DNA of 64,000 nt from Nematostella vectensis (Eukaryota; Cnidaria; Anthozoa; Actiniaria; Edwardsiidae): assembly GCF_932526225.1 (NCBI RefSeq), contig NC_064037.1, positions 15,438,601 through 15,502,600 of the forward strand, written 5' to 3'. Positions 42,580 through 53,300 of this stretch are shown here, one piece after another; position 1 is the stretch's first letter, and each line of letters starts with the position of its first letter. A program made the position numbers and the translations under genes. The notes beneath the pieces are model-generated. The model saw only the letters and a program-made list of their open reading frames with translations. It had not been told where the DNA came from and did no database searches.

Positions 42580-42700
42580 TAGCAGGCCTTCAATTATTGG
42601 TGGGGGGGGGGGGGGGGGCACGATACAGAAACATTAAGAAAACAATGGGGGCACAGCCACGCCCCTTCTGGTCATTTCCTTATAATCCCCCACTCCAGTA
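42580..42700 (+). repeat. Dispersed repeat R2, copy 3
   Basis: Contains GTAGCAGGCCT, a G run of about 18, CACGATACAGAAACATTAAG, GGGGCACAGCCACGCCCC and TGGTCATTTCCTTATAA. Confidence 0.75.
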
Positions 42701-42984
42701 GAGTCCCGCACTGACACATCTGACTCGTTTTGACTTACCATGCACTTGAATTAACCCTTTGGGTTATCGATATAGGGTAAGGCCTCAATATCTTCCCTCC
42801 CCCCCCCCTCGGTGTATTAAATGAACACTCCCTTAATCAAAGAAAAATCTTAACACCAGCCTTTAACTCAACATCGTTCGAAACACACGGTCTATACGGC
42901 AGGACCGCGCACAGTCTTGTTTACAGTGAGCACGCACCGGGCCATTAAGAATGGTTGGATCGTGTGCGGTTTAGTTTAGGAGCT

Positions 42985-43520
42985 TTGGAAGAAGCGTGCA
43001 CGCACCGGGCTATTCAGATTATCGAATCGTGCACGGTTTTGGTTTAAGGCTTGGAAGAAGCGTGCACGCACCGGGCTATTCAGATTATCGAATCGTGCAC
43101 GGTTTTGGTTTAAGGCTTGGAAGAAGCGTGCACGCACCGGGCTATTCAGATTATCGAATCGTGCACGGTTTTGGTTTAAGGCTTGGAAGAAGCGTGCACG
43201 CACCGGGCTATTCAGATTATCGAACCGTGCACGGTTTTTGATTGAAGGCTTGGAAGAAGCGTGCACGCACCGGGCTATTCAGATTATCAAACCGTGCACG
43301 GTTTTGGTTTAAGGCTTGGAAGAAGCGTGCACGCACCGGGCTATTTAGATTATCGAACCGTGCACGGTTTTGAATAAGGCTTGGAAGAAGCGTACACGCA
43401 CCGGGCTATTCAGATTATCGAACTGTGCACGGTTTTGAATAAGGCTTGGAAGAAGCGTGCACGCACCGGGCTATTCAGATTATCGAACCGTGCACGGTTT
43501 TGAATTAAGGCTTGAAAGAA
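42985..43520. repeat. 66-bp minisatellite, about eight units
   Basis: The unit starts GCGTGCACGCACCGGGCTAT and continues with TCAGATTATCGAA, CGTGCACGG and TTTAAGGCTTGGAAGAA. Early units are exactly 66 bp (22 codons), so repetitive open frames arise on both strands; later units shrink to 62-64 bp and lose the frame. Each unit has two GTGCAC palindromes. Partial units continue to about 43580. I regard the peptides as spurious. Confidence 0.92.
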
Positions 43521-44564
43521 GTGTGCACGCATCTAACACCAACCGTGCACGGTACTTCGGTTGAAATACTAGAACCGTGCTCGGACCGGGTACCCGCTTC
43601 AAACCCGGTCCATAGTGCGCTTCAGTACGCATGTAACACGGTTGGGTGCCAACATCGTACACATAGCCACATGGTATTCGACAAGGTGCATTCCACTGTA
43701 TGGGCACATAGGCAAACGCTATGCATTTGAACCCATTATTATTTTTTGTAACAGAGGGAGAGAGTAAAGATTATAGACAGATTTATAGGTGGAACAAGCA
43801 AACCTGGTAAGCTTGAGACAAGTGAGCATGCCTACCTTTTGAAGTAAACCTTTTCTCACACTGCTCACAAATGTACTTTTTATATTTCTTTTCTGTCATC
43901 CTTTTCTGCCGAGTCCTTTCCTGTCTCTTTCGTATTTCCTCAGGTGAGTGGTATATTGCATGTTTGTCAAGAGTTATTTGCTTCCTGTAAGCTCGATTAC
44001 AAGTTGTACTATTGTATGGCTTGTCTTCATGAGGTTTCTTGATACGTGTTTCTTCAGAAACTTGAGTGTAGCGAATGTCTTACTGCAAATGGTGCACATC
44101 AAATTTTTTTTGGATTTGGCCTCATCGTCAGCATCCTTAGAGCTAGTGTCCACTTTTTCAGGGTGTTTACTCTCAACATGGAAGCGCAGATGGGCTTGCC
44201 AGTAGAACAACTTGTCGCAAAACTGTTGAGCAAAAAAAAAATAGTATACAGCAAACCCCTACTATAAGGATACCCATAATAAGTACAACTGGTTTTGAGG
44301 ACAAGCTCAATGTCCAAAGCAAAGAAAACATTTTCTTTTAAATCTTAATCCACTTCAACAAGAAGCTGCAGTATATACGGTGCCTGGCCTAAGTCCTAGT
44401 CTTCCACGCAGCCGTTATTTGTTGCGTGACTGACACAAAGAACGGCTGTGAGGAAGACTATCTAAGTCCAGGTTTTCATGTTTTTTCAGTTTCATGCATT
44501 ATTTTTACGATCGAAGTTAATCTGTGGTGCTACTTTTTCAATATTTACAGAGCTTTGCATTTTT

Positions 44565-44765
44565 AAAGAATATCGATGAACTCCTCCTTTGTTATTGCTT
44601 ACATCGAAAATACAACAGTTTATTTGCAAGGAAACTTCGAACTGACAATCTACAAATAAAGTCTGATATTTTATTGATAATATTTGGTTCAAAATATCTT
44701 GGTTAATTTTTGTGTGACTCGACATTGAGCGGGAGCATAAAATGGTGGCATGACTGGCCTTCTTT
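44565..44765. repeat. Dispersed repeat R1, copy 2
   Basis: It matches the first copy over CTCCTTTGTTATTG, GCAAGGAAACTT, AAATATCTTGGTTA and GAGCGGGAGCAT. It lies in an intron of the zinc-finger paralogue Z1. Confidence 0.6.
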
Positions 44766-44904
44766 TTAAGGACACATTTTTTACTGCAGGTCCTTCTTCA
44801 ATATAGGTCCTAAATAAGGTCCTAAAGGTATCCTTATAATTGCGTTTCCAGGGTGGTAGAACGTGCCCCCCCCAAAAAAAAATATATATATATATTTTTT
44901 TTTA

Positions 44905-45015
44905 AATTATAAGGAAATTACCAGTATTATCATGGCTGTGCCCCCTCAATATTTATTTTCTTAATGTTTCCATATTGTGCCACCCAATATTTCCAGGCTT
45001 GGTACGGCCCTGGTT
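44905..45015 (-). repeat. Dispersed repeat R2, copy 4
   Basis: Reverse-strand copy with TTATAAGGAAATTACCAG, GGCTGTGCCCCCTCAATA, CTTAATGTTTCCATATTGTG and CCAGGCTTGGTACGGCC. Confidence 0.7.
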
Positions 45016-45899
45016 TCAACTGTTCATCCAAAACAATATAAATGGCTTGACCATTATTTTACCTTGCAGGCAATTGATCTTTTGATTGTTGACAAACTCT
45101 AAGTGTTTTCCTCATCACTTGCTAGTCCCCCCCTTGTCTTATCTTCTTTATCATCATCTGATGCTTCACTTTCTGACTACAAAAATATATAATATGTAAT
45201 TATTTTATTAGTGAAAACACCATCATGCAAACCTTACACAATTACCTTGATTGGATTACCATGGTCCTTTTCCCTCATCTTTAGTCTGGAACTATGACAC
45301 CACCTCTTGCAGGGCGGCACAACAGTGGCCTCAAAAGCTCCCCAATTAAATAACAACACCTTCTCTGCCACATCCTCAAAGTCAGGGTCATTGTTATCTT
45401 CTCTAACTGGAATAACGTCAGAGTCCATGTCACTGTCTGAATCCTTTTCTGGTTTCCCATCAGAATCATCTTCAACATTGTTATCTTCTCTAACTGGAAT
45501 AACGTCAGAGTCCATGTCACAACAGGAGGCATGAGCTAGGAGACATACCACGAAAGTTGTAGTGAATCCACAATCGAAACATTGGGAAGGAGGGGTGCTT
45601 ATTTGACAAAGGCCCTTATTTAATATCTTAAGTATTTTACACCTTTAGAGGGCGCACTAAATCAAGCATTTAAAAAATCCATTCTATATGACTCATTCAC
45701 AAATTTTGGCATATCCTGTAAACAGGCACTATTTGTATGGAACTTTAGACCCTTAGATGATGGGAAGATCTTACCAAGATGATCCATGGATGAGAATGAA
45801 ATGTCTGAGTTGATCCCATCATCCTCACATAGCATCTCTTGTTTGACCACTGCATCACGAATGCTAAGAGAACCCGGATCATAATTATCTGGAGTCTCA

Positions 45900-47122
45900 C
45901 TTCAAAAGTAAAGCAAAAACAAATAGAATAAGATTTATTTTCCAGATACTTAGAAGGGAATAAATAGCGCAGCATACCTTTTGATTTTTATTCCACTAAA
46001 AGGTTTTTCATCTAGACATTTTCACCTTGTTGAGACATGGCCTAATAAAAGAGTAAAATACTCAAGCCCTTTGAGTAAAATAATGAGGTCCATATTTAAA
46101 TAACAAATAATGGATTCTGGTGTGTACAGACTGTCTATTGTCTTCTTTTTTGTATTGTTGCTATTTGTCTCCTGTATTGTTATTTTGGAGACCAAACCAT
46201 CAAGAATACTGCATGATTACCATAATTGTTTGAATAAGAGTGCTGCAGCAGTTATTAACTTTCATGTCCCAGATAAGGCGCTTATTCAGGGGTGGTAATT
46301 TTATGGGGAAGGGCACTTATTTCAAAATACATTTTATCACTATTTATCATGATAATGTGCTTTTTAACCACATGAGGTGTAAAATCCTCCCAGAACAATA
46401 CCAAAACAATTAGCTTTCAATGATGAAATGTTATGTGGTGGCACAGGTACAAACATATGGAGTTAAAAGCAGTCAGCCGTTCATTCTACAATGAAATAAA
46501 ATCTTAACAATCTCAATAATATTTGTACTTGATTGTTGTGTCCTCAATATAGTCTGGATGAAATTCTCAGCTATTTGGGTAAGTAGTTTGTAAGGTACAC
46601 TGTTGAGTCTTGCACTATACATATACTAAATGTGCTACATAGAAGACACAACAGTCAAGTACAAATGTTATTGACATTTTTTAGATTTTATTTCATAGTA
46701 GAATGAACATCTCATTTGACTCCATATGTTTTTAAGAGTCAGATCACACACTGTGAGCTTGGGATACCTGTGGGTGAGGTGCTTATTTGGGGAGGTGTTT
46801 ATCCTTATTTTTCCTTTAGGTGAGATGCTAATTCTGGGTAGGTGCTTCTTCGAGGAAGGCGCTTGTTAGAGCAATTATGGTAGGCTGGATGTCCAGCTCT
46901 TTCTGTGAGCACGCAATTCACAACTGATGAGGCCCAGTGACAGCTGGAAATATAGCCTATTGTGCTTGCCGGAGCCATGATTTTTGTTCATCTTCTCCAA
47001 GTCTTCCCACAACTCTTTGCGATGCGTGCATGAAACCAAGGTCAGATGGCAAAATTGTAAACAAGATGGTGAAGTTTGCCCCCTGACCTTGGTGTATAAA
47101 TGACATGACAGGAAAGGGGAGT
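45900..47122. other. Non-genic interval
   Basis: No gene was recognised. The segment at 46280-46500 is related to 12960-13390. GTGCTTATTTGGGGAGG and GGCGCTT-type motifs cluster at 46750-46870, as at 13551-13575. Two inverted segments, around ACTTGATTGTTGTGTCCTC and its inverse near 46640, surround about 130 bp (about 46450-46730) and look like another small foldback element. Confidence 0.4.
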
Positions 47123-47132
47123 TGTATTGGGA

Positions 47133-47448
47133 GGGGGAGGGGGGTGAATAGGGGTATGTAAACCCGCCGATCCGCTACATTTTGGGGGCAAATCCGTGGA
47201 TCCGCGGAAATTTTTAGATCTGCATGGTATGACAGATAAACAAAAGCATCGATTGAAATTCATCTAAAATCCGAAATTGGACTGTCAAAGCATCCAAAAT
47301 CCGGAATCCACGCCCAAATTGTCAACAGATCCGTGTTCCGCCGTATTTCCGAAATCCGCCAATCCACTGAAATAATCATCAAAATCCGTAATCTGTGAGC
47401 ATTTTGGGGACAAATCCGCCGATCCGCGAACCTATTCACCCCCCCCCC
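47133..47448. mobile_element. MITE with 10-bp target duplication
   Basis: The ends GGGGGTGAATAGG and CCTATTCACCCCC are inverse. TGTATTGGGA occurs immediately outside both ends (47123-47132 and 47449-47458), so the target duplication is 8-10 bp, as for hAT-like elements. The interior is rich in AAATCCGCCGATCCGC and AATCCG motifs in both orientations. Confidence 0.85.
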
Positions 47449-48207
47449 TGTATTGGGAAGAGGAGCAGAAGGGGTTTCTTTTACCCATATAGTGGTTATT
47501 CTCATTATTCATAGTTTGCATAATTTTCTCATTTAAACAGTTGAAAGTCCCTCCCAGTCGAATAACTTAATAGGTAGAGAGTCTGTACTTATAAAAAGTT
47601 CTAAGCATACTAAATAGGCATGTTCGCGTTTATGATAGCTTATATCTGTCATATATGTTGTGTACCACACGTTGGGTACCCTGTGCGGGAGCGCGGTTAC
47701 TTAGCCGGCCAGAGTGTTCTCCAGCTGTATGAACAGGCTCGTTGATTATATGCTAAATAAAGGTTCATTCACACCTTCCTACATACTCAACAATATCCAT
47801 ATCCATCCGCGCTTCCCTAGATTCCTCAACCAAATTAATGTACATATTACTGCTAATAATACTGGTAATAATACTGCTAGTAATATCGACTATACGATTC
47901 CTTATTACTCGTCCACGCGCACAAACACTTTCAACGATCACTCACCAACACAGCACTTCAAATCCGGAGGATCGAAAGCTTGGGTCACAGGAAAAGATAA
48001 GGTTGGCACATCAAGGTGCCGATAACGAGGTAGCCTTGCTTTATCGGATATTAAGCTGTAGGTCTTCTTGCAGAGAGGAGATATTCTTATAAACCGATAC
48101 AAGTTTCCTCCGAGCGGAACGTGGAAACATTATGACCCAGGCCTCCTCCTACAGACTCACATTTTCATTGGCGCGCTCATGCCAAATAGCTGTACTAGCA
48201 ATGCAGG

Positions 48208-48283
48208 CCCGTACCCAGAGGGGGGGGGGGGGGGGGGGGGGGGGTGCACGAGGTATGAACGCACCCCCCCCCCCCCCCCCCCC
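48208..48283. repeat. Poly-G/poly-C hairpin
   Basis: A run of about 24 G, the loop GTGCACGAGGTATGAACGCA, then about 18 C could fold into a long GC stem. CCCGTACCCAGAGG before it resembles the poly-G MITE ends. Stretches 47459-48207 and 48284-49361 hold no recognised gene. Confidence 0.75.
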
Positions 48284-49361
48284 ACAACGGCCGAAAGTCC
48301 ACTTTCGGTTCTCAATAGACGTGCTTATTCGTAGACAAAACTATAAAGCATAAACAAGAGACCATGGCATAAGCTAGATCACTCTGCGTATGTCATTAAT
48401 CCATAAAACAGACGCATGTTTTAGAGAGTAAAACACGACAAAAATGCCAATATGGATTACAGGTCCGTAACGTATGAGGGGGCTAAGACAGCTTTAAAAA
48501 TAAAGAGTACAGAAGGAATTTGTCGAAATTTTTCTGATAATTTTAGCGTTTCAGACCTTTGATAATTTAACAATTTTCTCGGGGAGCATGCCCCCGAATC
48601 ACCGTACATAGTATAAAAAATCAGTCTATTTTGACTTCATTATTTTCCAAATTGAACGCGAAAAGGACGAAGTACAATGCATTTCAGCCCATCTTTCTAG
48701 TGGTTGCGATTTTAGCTAGAAAATCAAAAAGTGTGTATGGTTGGTGCACTTTTCGTTTATTCGCACCCTCCCACAAAACCCTCTAGTTACTGGCCTGCTC
48801 CAGGAGTGAAACGCGACCAGCTTCCAATCTGCGTGGCCATGATACACGCTCAAACCCTCATACCACCCTGAGCATTTGTCCCCCCATTGTCAGTGCCTGT
48901 AAATCAGACTGACTAACCCGTACGACCAGCGTGGTTTGGAATACACCTATTTCAAATAAGGTTGCACTTTAGATCCATATATCGTAACTCGCGGTGGTTC
49001 ATGGGTAGTGCATAAACGACTGAATCCTTCTATGTAAAAGCCATGTGAATGTTTATAAGAAAATAAACAAGAATTCTACAGCTTTTGTAACTTGGATTTG
49101 TATTTTATTTACGCTTATTTGCTTATTTACCTGGTACCCTAAGTTAAGAGATGGATAAAACGAGCTCAAAATACTTTACATTTATGCGCAGCATCACAGA
49201 GGCAACACGCCAAATCAAATTCACAATTTATTGTAATAAAATATTAATATCGAATATCAACCTCACGCACCCAATAAATAATCTTAGTCAAATCACACTC
49301 ATCAATGCTGCATCCTGATTGGTTGACCCACTAGTATGTTATACCCTATTAGGCCAAAGCT

Positions 49362-49470
49362 ATACCAGGCCAGGCCTTAAAATATTGGGGGAGGGGGGAC
49401 GATAGAGGAATATTAACTAAATATTGGGGCCCTAGCCAAGCCCTACTGGCGATTTCCTTATCAAGCCACC
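49362..49470 (+). repeat. Dispersed repeat R2, copy 5 (diverged)
   Basis: The landmarks CAGGCCTTAAAATATTGGGG, ACTAAATATTGGGGCC and GCGATTTCCTTATCAA match the R2 consensus with more changes than the other copies. Confidence 0.6.
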
Positions 49471-49833
49471 CCGTGTTACCGCCTTGAAGGCAAAAAGTGC
49501 CGGATTTGAAAGCCAAAAAATTGACAAATGACCTAACCGGGCAATGGTTTTGCCTATACAAATTGACCTACAAGTGTGATTTGACTAAATCAATTATTCC
49601 TCTCGCCCACACGGTCTCTAAGTCAGGGCCGGTCGGGATCGAGAAATAATTGTTAAATACATATTTCGGATTTACAAATCTTCAAATAGATTACTTTGAT
49701 ACCGAACGAAATGCAACGATAATCACCAAAAGGTTTTGGCAGATAAATAATAGCAGAATGCATTTTCTCCTGGTCTGCATTTATTATTATAATTATCAAT
49801 CTATCACTAACAGAACAATCTTTAAGCTGAGAA

Positions 49834-50101
49834 AAGGCGACTTGAACTAATCACGTGACCTTTTGGGTGGCAAACTCAAGCCAAAATAAACACATGACTG
49901 AGCCCGTTTATACCATGGGAACCACATGTATGAAATCTTTCAATAAAAATAAGCCCTTTCTGACAAAGAAACTTTTTAGCTTATACGTAAGCGCTAAATT
50001 AGTTGCTTTTTGTCGTTGTCATTTTGCCGCTAAAAGCCTTAGCGCGTGCGAGTTTGCTACACAAAAAGTCACGTGATTTTTTAGCGCAAGTGCAGATTCC
50101 G
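49834..50101. mobile_element. MITE of the GGCGACTTG family, copy 2
   Basis: It shares GGCGACTTG, AATCACGTGACC, GCAAACTCAAGCCAAAATAA and CTTATACGTAAGCGCTAAA with the element at 1149-1412. The right side again has GTCACGTGATTTTTTAGCGC. The outermost right terminus is not conserved. Confidence 0.65.
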
Positions 50102-50164
50102 CAACGCATATTATTGTAATGTTCGCAGACATTTTGCCACCGGATACCTTTTGTCAAATATGGA

Positions 50165-50270
50165 TTCCTAGTGGTAATCATAGCTACCTAATGGTTACCA
50201 TAACTACCTAATAGTTACTATGGACATCTGGTGGTTACTATGGATACTTGGTGGTTACCATAGCAACCAC
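50165..50270. promoter_or_regulatory. Cluster of X-box-like motifs
   Basis: Five or six degenerate copies of GGTTACYATGG/ACCTAATGGTTACCATA lie in about 105 bp. The best, GTTACCATAGCAAC (50254-50267), fits the RFX X-box GTNRCC-N2-RGYAAC. The cluster lies just past the 3' end of the zinc-finger gene. It may be a tandem repeat with no regulatory role. Confidence 0.35.
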
Positions 50271-50319
50271 TATCTAGTGATGACCATGGTACCTAGTCAG
50301 CATAATGCTGGGCGTACAG

Positions 50320-53300
50320 TCACCTGCTTGAGTGAAACACTGCATGTCCCTCCATGTTCCCGATGTGCCCTGGGTCCATCGCAGATAATAAGGCTCTGCT
50401 TAGATCCTCTTGTTGATCCTCTATATATGGCCTGCCAATCACATGGCTGCCATAGGTTACAGGGTTTGGCCCGTTGTCCATAGATCCTACTTCATTGTGA
50501 TACCTTCCAGGCCCTTCAGTAAAGTTGTAAGGCATAAAGTCCTGTAGCGAGTTAGGCGAATACACACAGGGATTTGGGTAGAGTTGGGGCATGTTATCAC
50601 ACGAATAAGCCCCTACGGATAAGGACCCTTGGGCATAGGAGGTATAGCTGTTTAGACTATTCGAAGGAGCCATGTCTTTATTGAAGTTGTTGGTAGCGTG
50701 TCTATTAGGGATAAAGAGATTGGGTGTTCTCTCATGATCAAATCTTCTATCCTTCCTTGGGATGTTTGGCCATGGTAAATTATAAAGATCATGCGATTCA
50801 TGTTGATCATGTCTTCTATCGTCCATTAGGGGGTTCGGTGATAAATCGGGACGTCTTGGAATTCGAATATCATGTGTTCCTTGTCGATCGCAACTTTCCT
50901 TATTCATTAGGGTTTTGTGCGATGGTGTGTTCAGGTTGGGTATACCAAGGTCACGTGTTACATGTTGATCATGTCTTCTCTTATCCATTGGGATGTTGTG
51001 TGATGGTACATTCTGGCTGGGAATAACAAGATTATGTGTCCCATTAAGAGCATTTTTTTCCTCACCAATTGGGACATTCTTGGATTGTGTATTTTGGCTG
51101 CGAACACAAAGATTACGTGTTCCATTCGTATCTTGTCTTTCATTGCTTGACGAAGGTGTTGTAAGTGTGGTATTCCTGGAATTTTGGCTGCATAAAATGA
51201 CTGGTGCAGCAGTAACATTTGCACCCCTAAACATATCAAACTCCCGACTGCTTCGAGTGTCCACCACTGGGTCACAAGCATTACAACTGTTAACACTTGA
51301 CACATCACTTCGCTCAACAGCCCCTGATTCAACTACCGCAAGCGTACCTGAGTTTTCTACTGTCACTTTGCCATCTAAGTTCATGTTATGGTCTATTTCC
51401 ATTGCTTCTTTACGGAGTCCCTCAAGGCCGTCTTCTTGGTCCACTGAAGGTTCTTTCTCTTTACTCACCGACTTACTACGTTTGTTGGTAAAGGTTTGTT
51501 TGGCCCTCTTTGATTTAGTTGCCTTTGACTTCGATTTAGCACCCTTTTTTGTTGCTGTGGATTTTTTGCTGTGCGCTTCCTTCATGTTCAAAGGTTGTTC
51601 CGTCGGAGTGTCATTCGAATTTGCAATCCTATTCGAGAGCCTCGTCTTCTTACTACGTTTGCTAGAACCCTTCGTTTTCGTTTGAGCAACATCTAACTCA
51701 CCAGTGCGCTGGTTCCCAGTTGGCGATGAAACTCTCTCAGATGTCACCTTTCCCGTGAAAGCACTATCTGAGACATCAGCAGATATTTCAGATGCTTCAA
51801 TATTCTTAGATGATTTCCCAGCTTCCACAACCGCAATTAATGATTCATCCGAAACATTAGTTTTGTCAGGAGATGCACTGATTGATGCTTGTACATCAGA
51901 GGAACGCGACCTCTTAGCTTTCTTGTTTGTTTTACCAGAGTCCGTGGATTTTCTCATTTTCCTTCCTGCCGCCCGTAGCGCTTTCCTTTCTTGTTCTTCC
52001 TCTCTTCGTTTCCTCACCTCTTCCCGTTTCTGGCGTCTCTCGTGTTCCCTACAGGGCAGGTGCAAGCGAAGGCAAACTTTCTGATTGAATGTTCTCCCGC
52101 ACGTGTCGCACTTATGGGGCTTCTTCTCAGCGTGAATGAACTTGTGAGTGTGTAAGTGGGAATCACGCTTGAAACATTTGCCACACACCTGAAATGGGAT
52201 AAGAGCAAAGACAACTGCCATAAGACAAACAATTTTTTTTTACAATGAGAAGTTAACTAAGTACTCGGCACCATAACCGTGCTACAAATAACGTATGAAA
52301 CTTCAACAGAACCACATGAAATCCTTCGTTGGTTTCACAGACATGTTCCTTTTTTTTATTTGTGCTGCATTATTTTAGCTCTGTTTTTGGAACCTTTGAA
52401 ATCCTTCTCATTGGAGAACACGTCTGTATTCATTTGGCTTTTAATTATTTTGATTCCATACATATTTCAGGTGTTCACGGTTTTACTGGCTGCATATTAA
52501 AAGCATTTTATTATAATCTCTCATAAGCCTTCTGGTTTGCCTGTTAATATGCATATTTGGTTTGGACTCATTTGAAAGCAAATTTCGTTGGGCAGTAAGA
52601 AAGTTTGGCTTTGGTTTTGAACTCTTACCTCGCATTTAAAAGCTTTTTCGGTTGAATGTGAATACATGTGGGATTTCAGAGATCTCTTCTTCGCGAAAGA
52701 CTTCTCACACAGCGAGCAATTGTAAGGAACCATGGCCTCGTGCCTCTTAGTGTGCGCGTCGAGGAATATTTTGCTTGTAAACTTCTTATTGCAATAACTG
52801 CACCCGTGGGATTTCTCTCGATGGACAATGCCATGATTTCGCAAATAACCTAAAAATGAATAAGTAGGGTTAGTGTATAACTTGCTTATAGAGCCATAGT
52901 AAGTCAAGCCTTTGTTTTTTTTGTCCATTCAATTATCAAGACAAAATATAAGAAGCTTAAAATGGGGAGAGGATCTAAAACCAAAGTTTTGTACGTCACC
53001 TGCATGTACCATCCGTATTTACTTGAAAATATCAGTATAACTTCCTCAAATTAATAATCAGATATTAATCAGTTATTACTCAGCTACTAATGACAAGAGG
53101 GTGAGGGGGGGTCACTGTCAAAAAAATGACCTATTTTCTGCATATAAGTGGGAATTACGGCTGGAAATACGTTAACATTTTTTACAGCGATTTTTGCGCT
53201 ATTTAGCGGATTTAGGGTTAATTTCTATTTCAGTTATCACTAGCGTGAAACATTCAAAAGGCAATCCTACACATACACATAGTTTAATACAACTGAATAA

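Larger units (their letters stand above)
43836..45899 (-). pseudogene. Degenerate C2H2 zinc-finger paralogue (Z1)
   Basis: Exons matching the gene at 50320-60125 are found in the same order. 45775-45899 reads LSIRDAVVKQEML. 45246-45535 reads DPDFEDVAEKVLLF and PPCK, with an internal duplication of SDVIPVREDNN. 45063-45176 ends SIACK. 44222 downward has a finger starting FCDKLFYWQAHLRFH and a second CTICSKTF. Exon phases agree with the paralogue. An in-frame TAG lies in 45063-45176. After the second finger the frame shifts, and the continuing sequence (KKPHEDKPY, HAIYHSPEE, ICEQCEKRF to 43836) is in another frame. No later finger exons were seen. It is probably a pseudogene, or a short gene with altered splicing. 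The long introns hold R1 and R2 copies. Confidence 0.65.

Noticed and set aside
42976-43266. ORFs of 81 and 96 codons on opposite strands
   Set aside because: Both are by-products of a 66-bp minisatellite whose later units break the frame.
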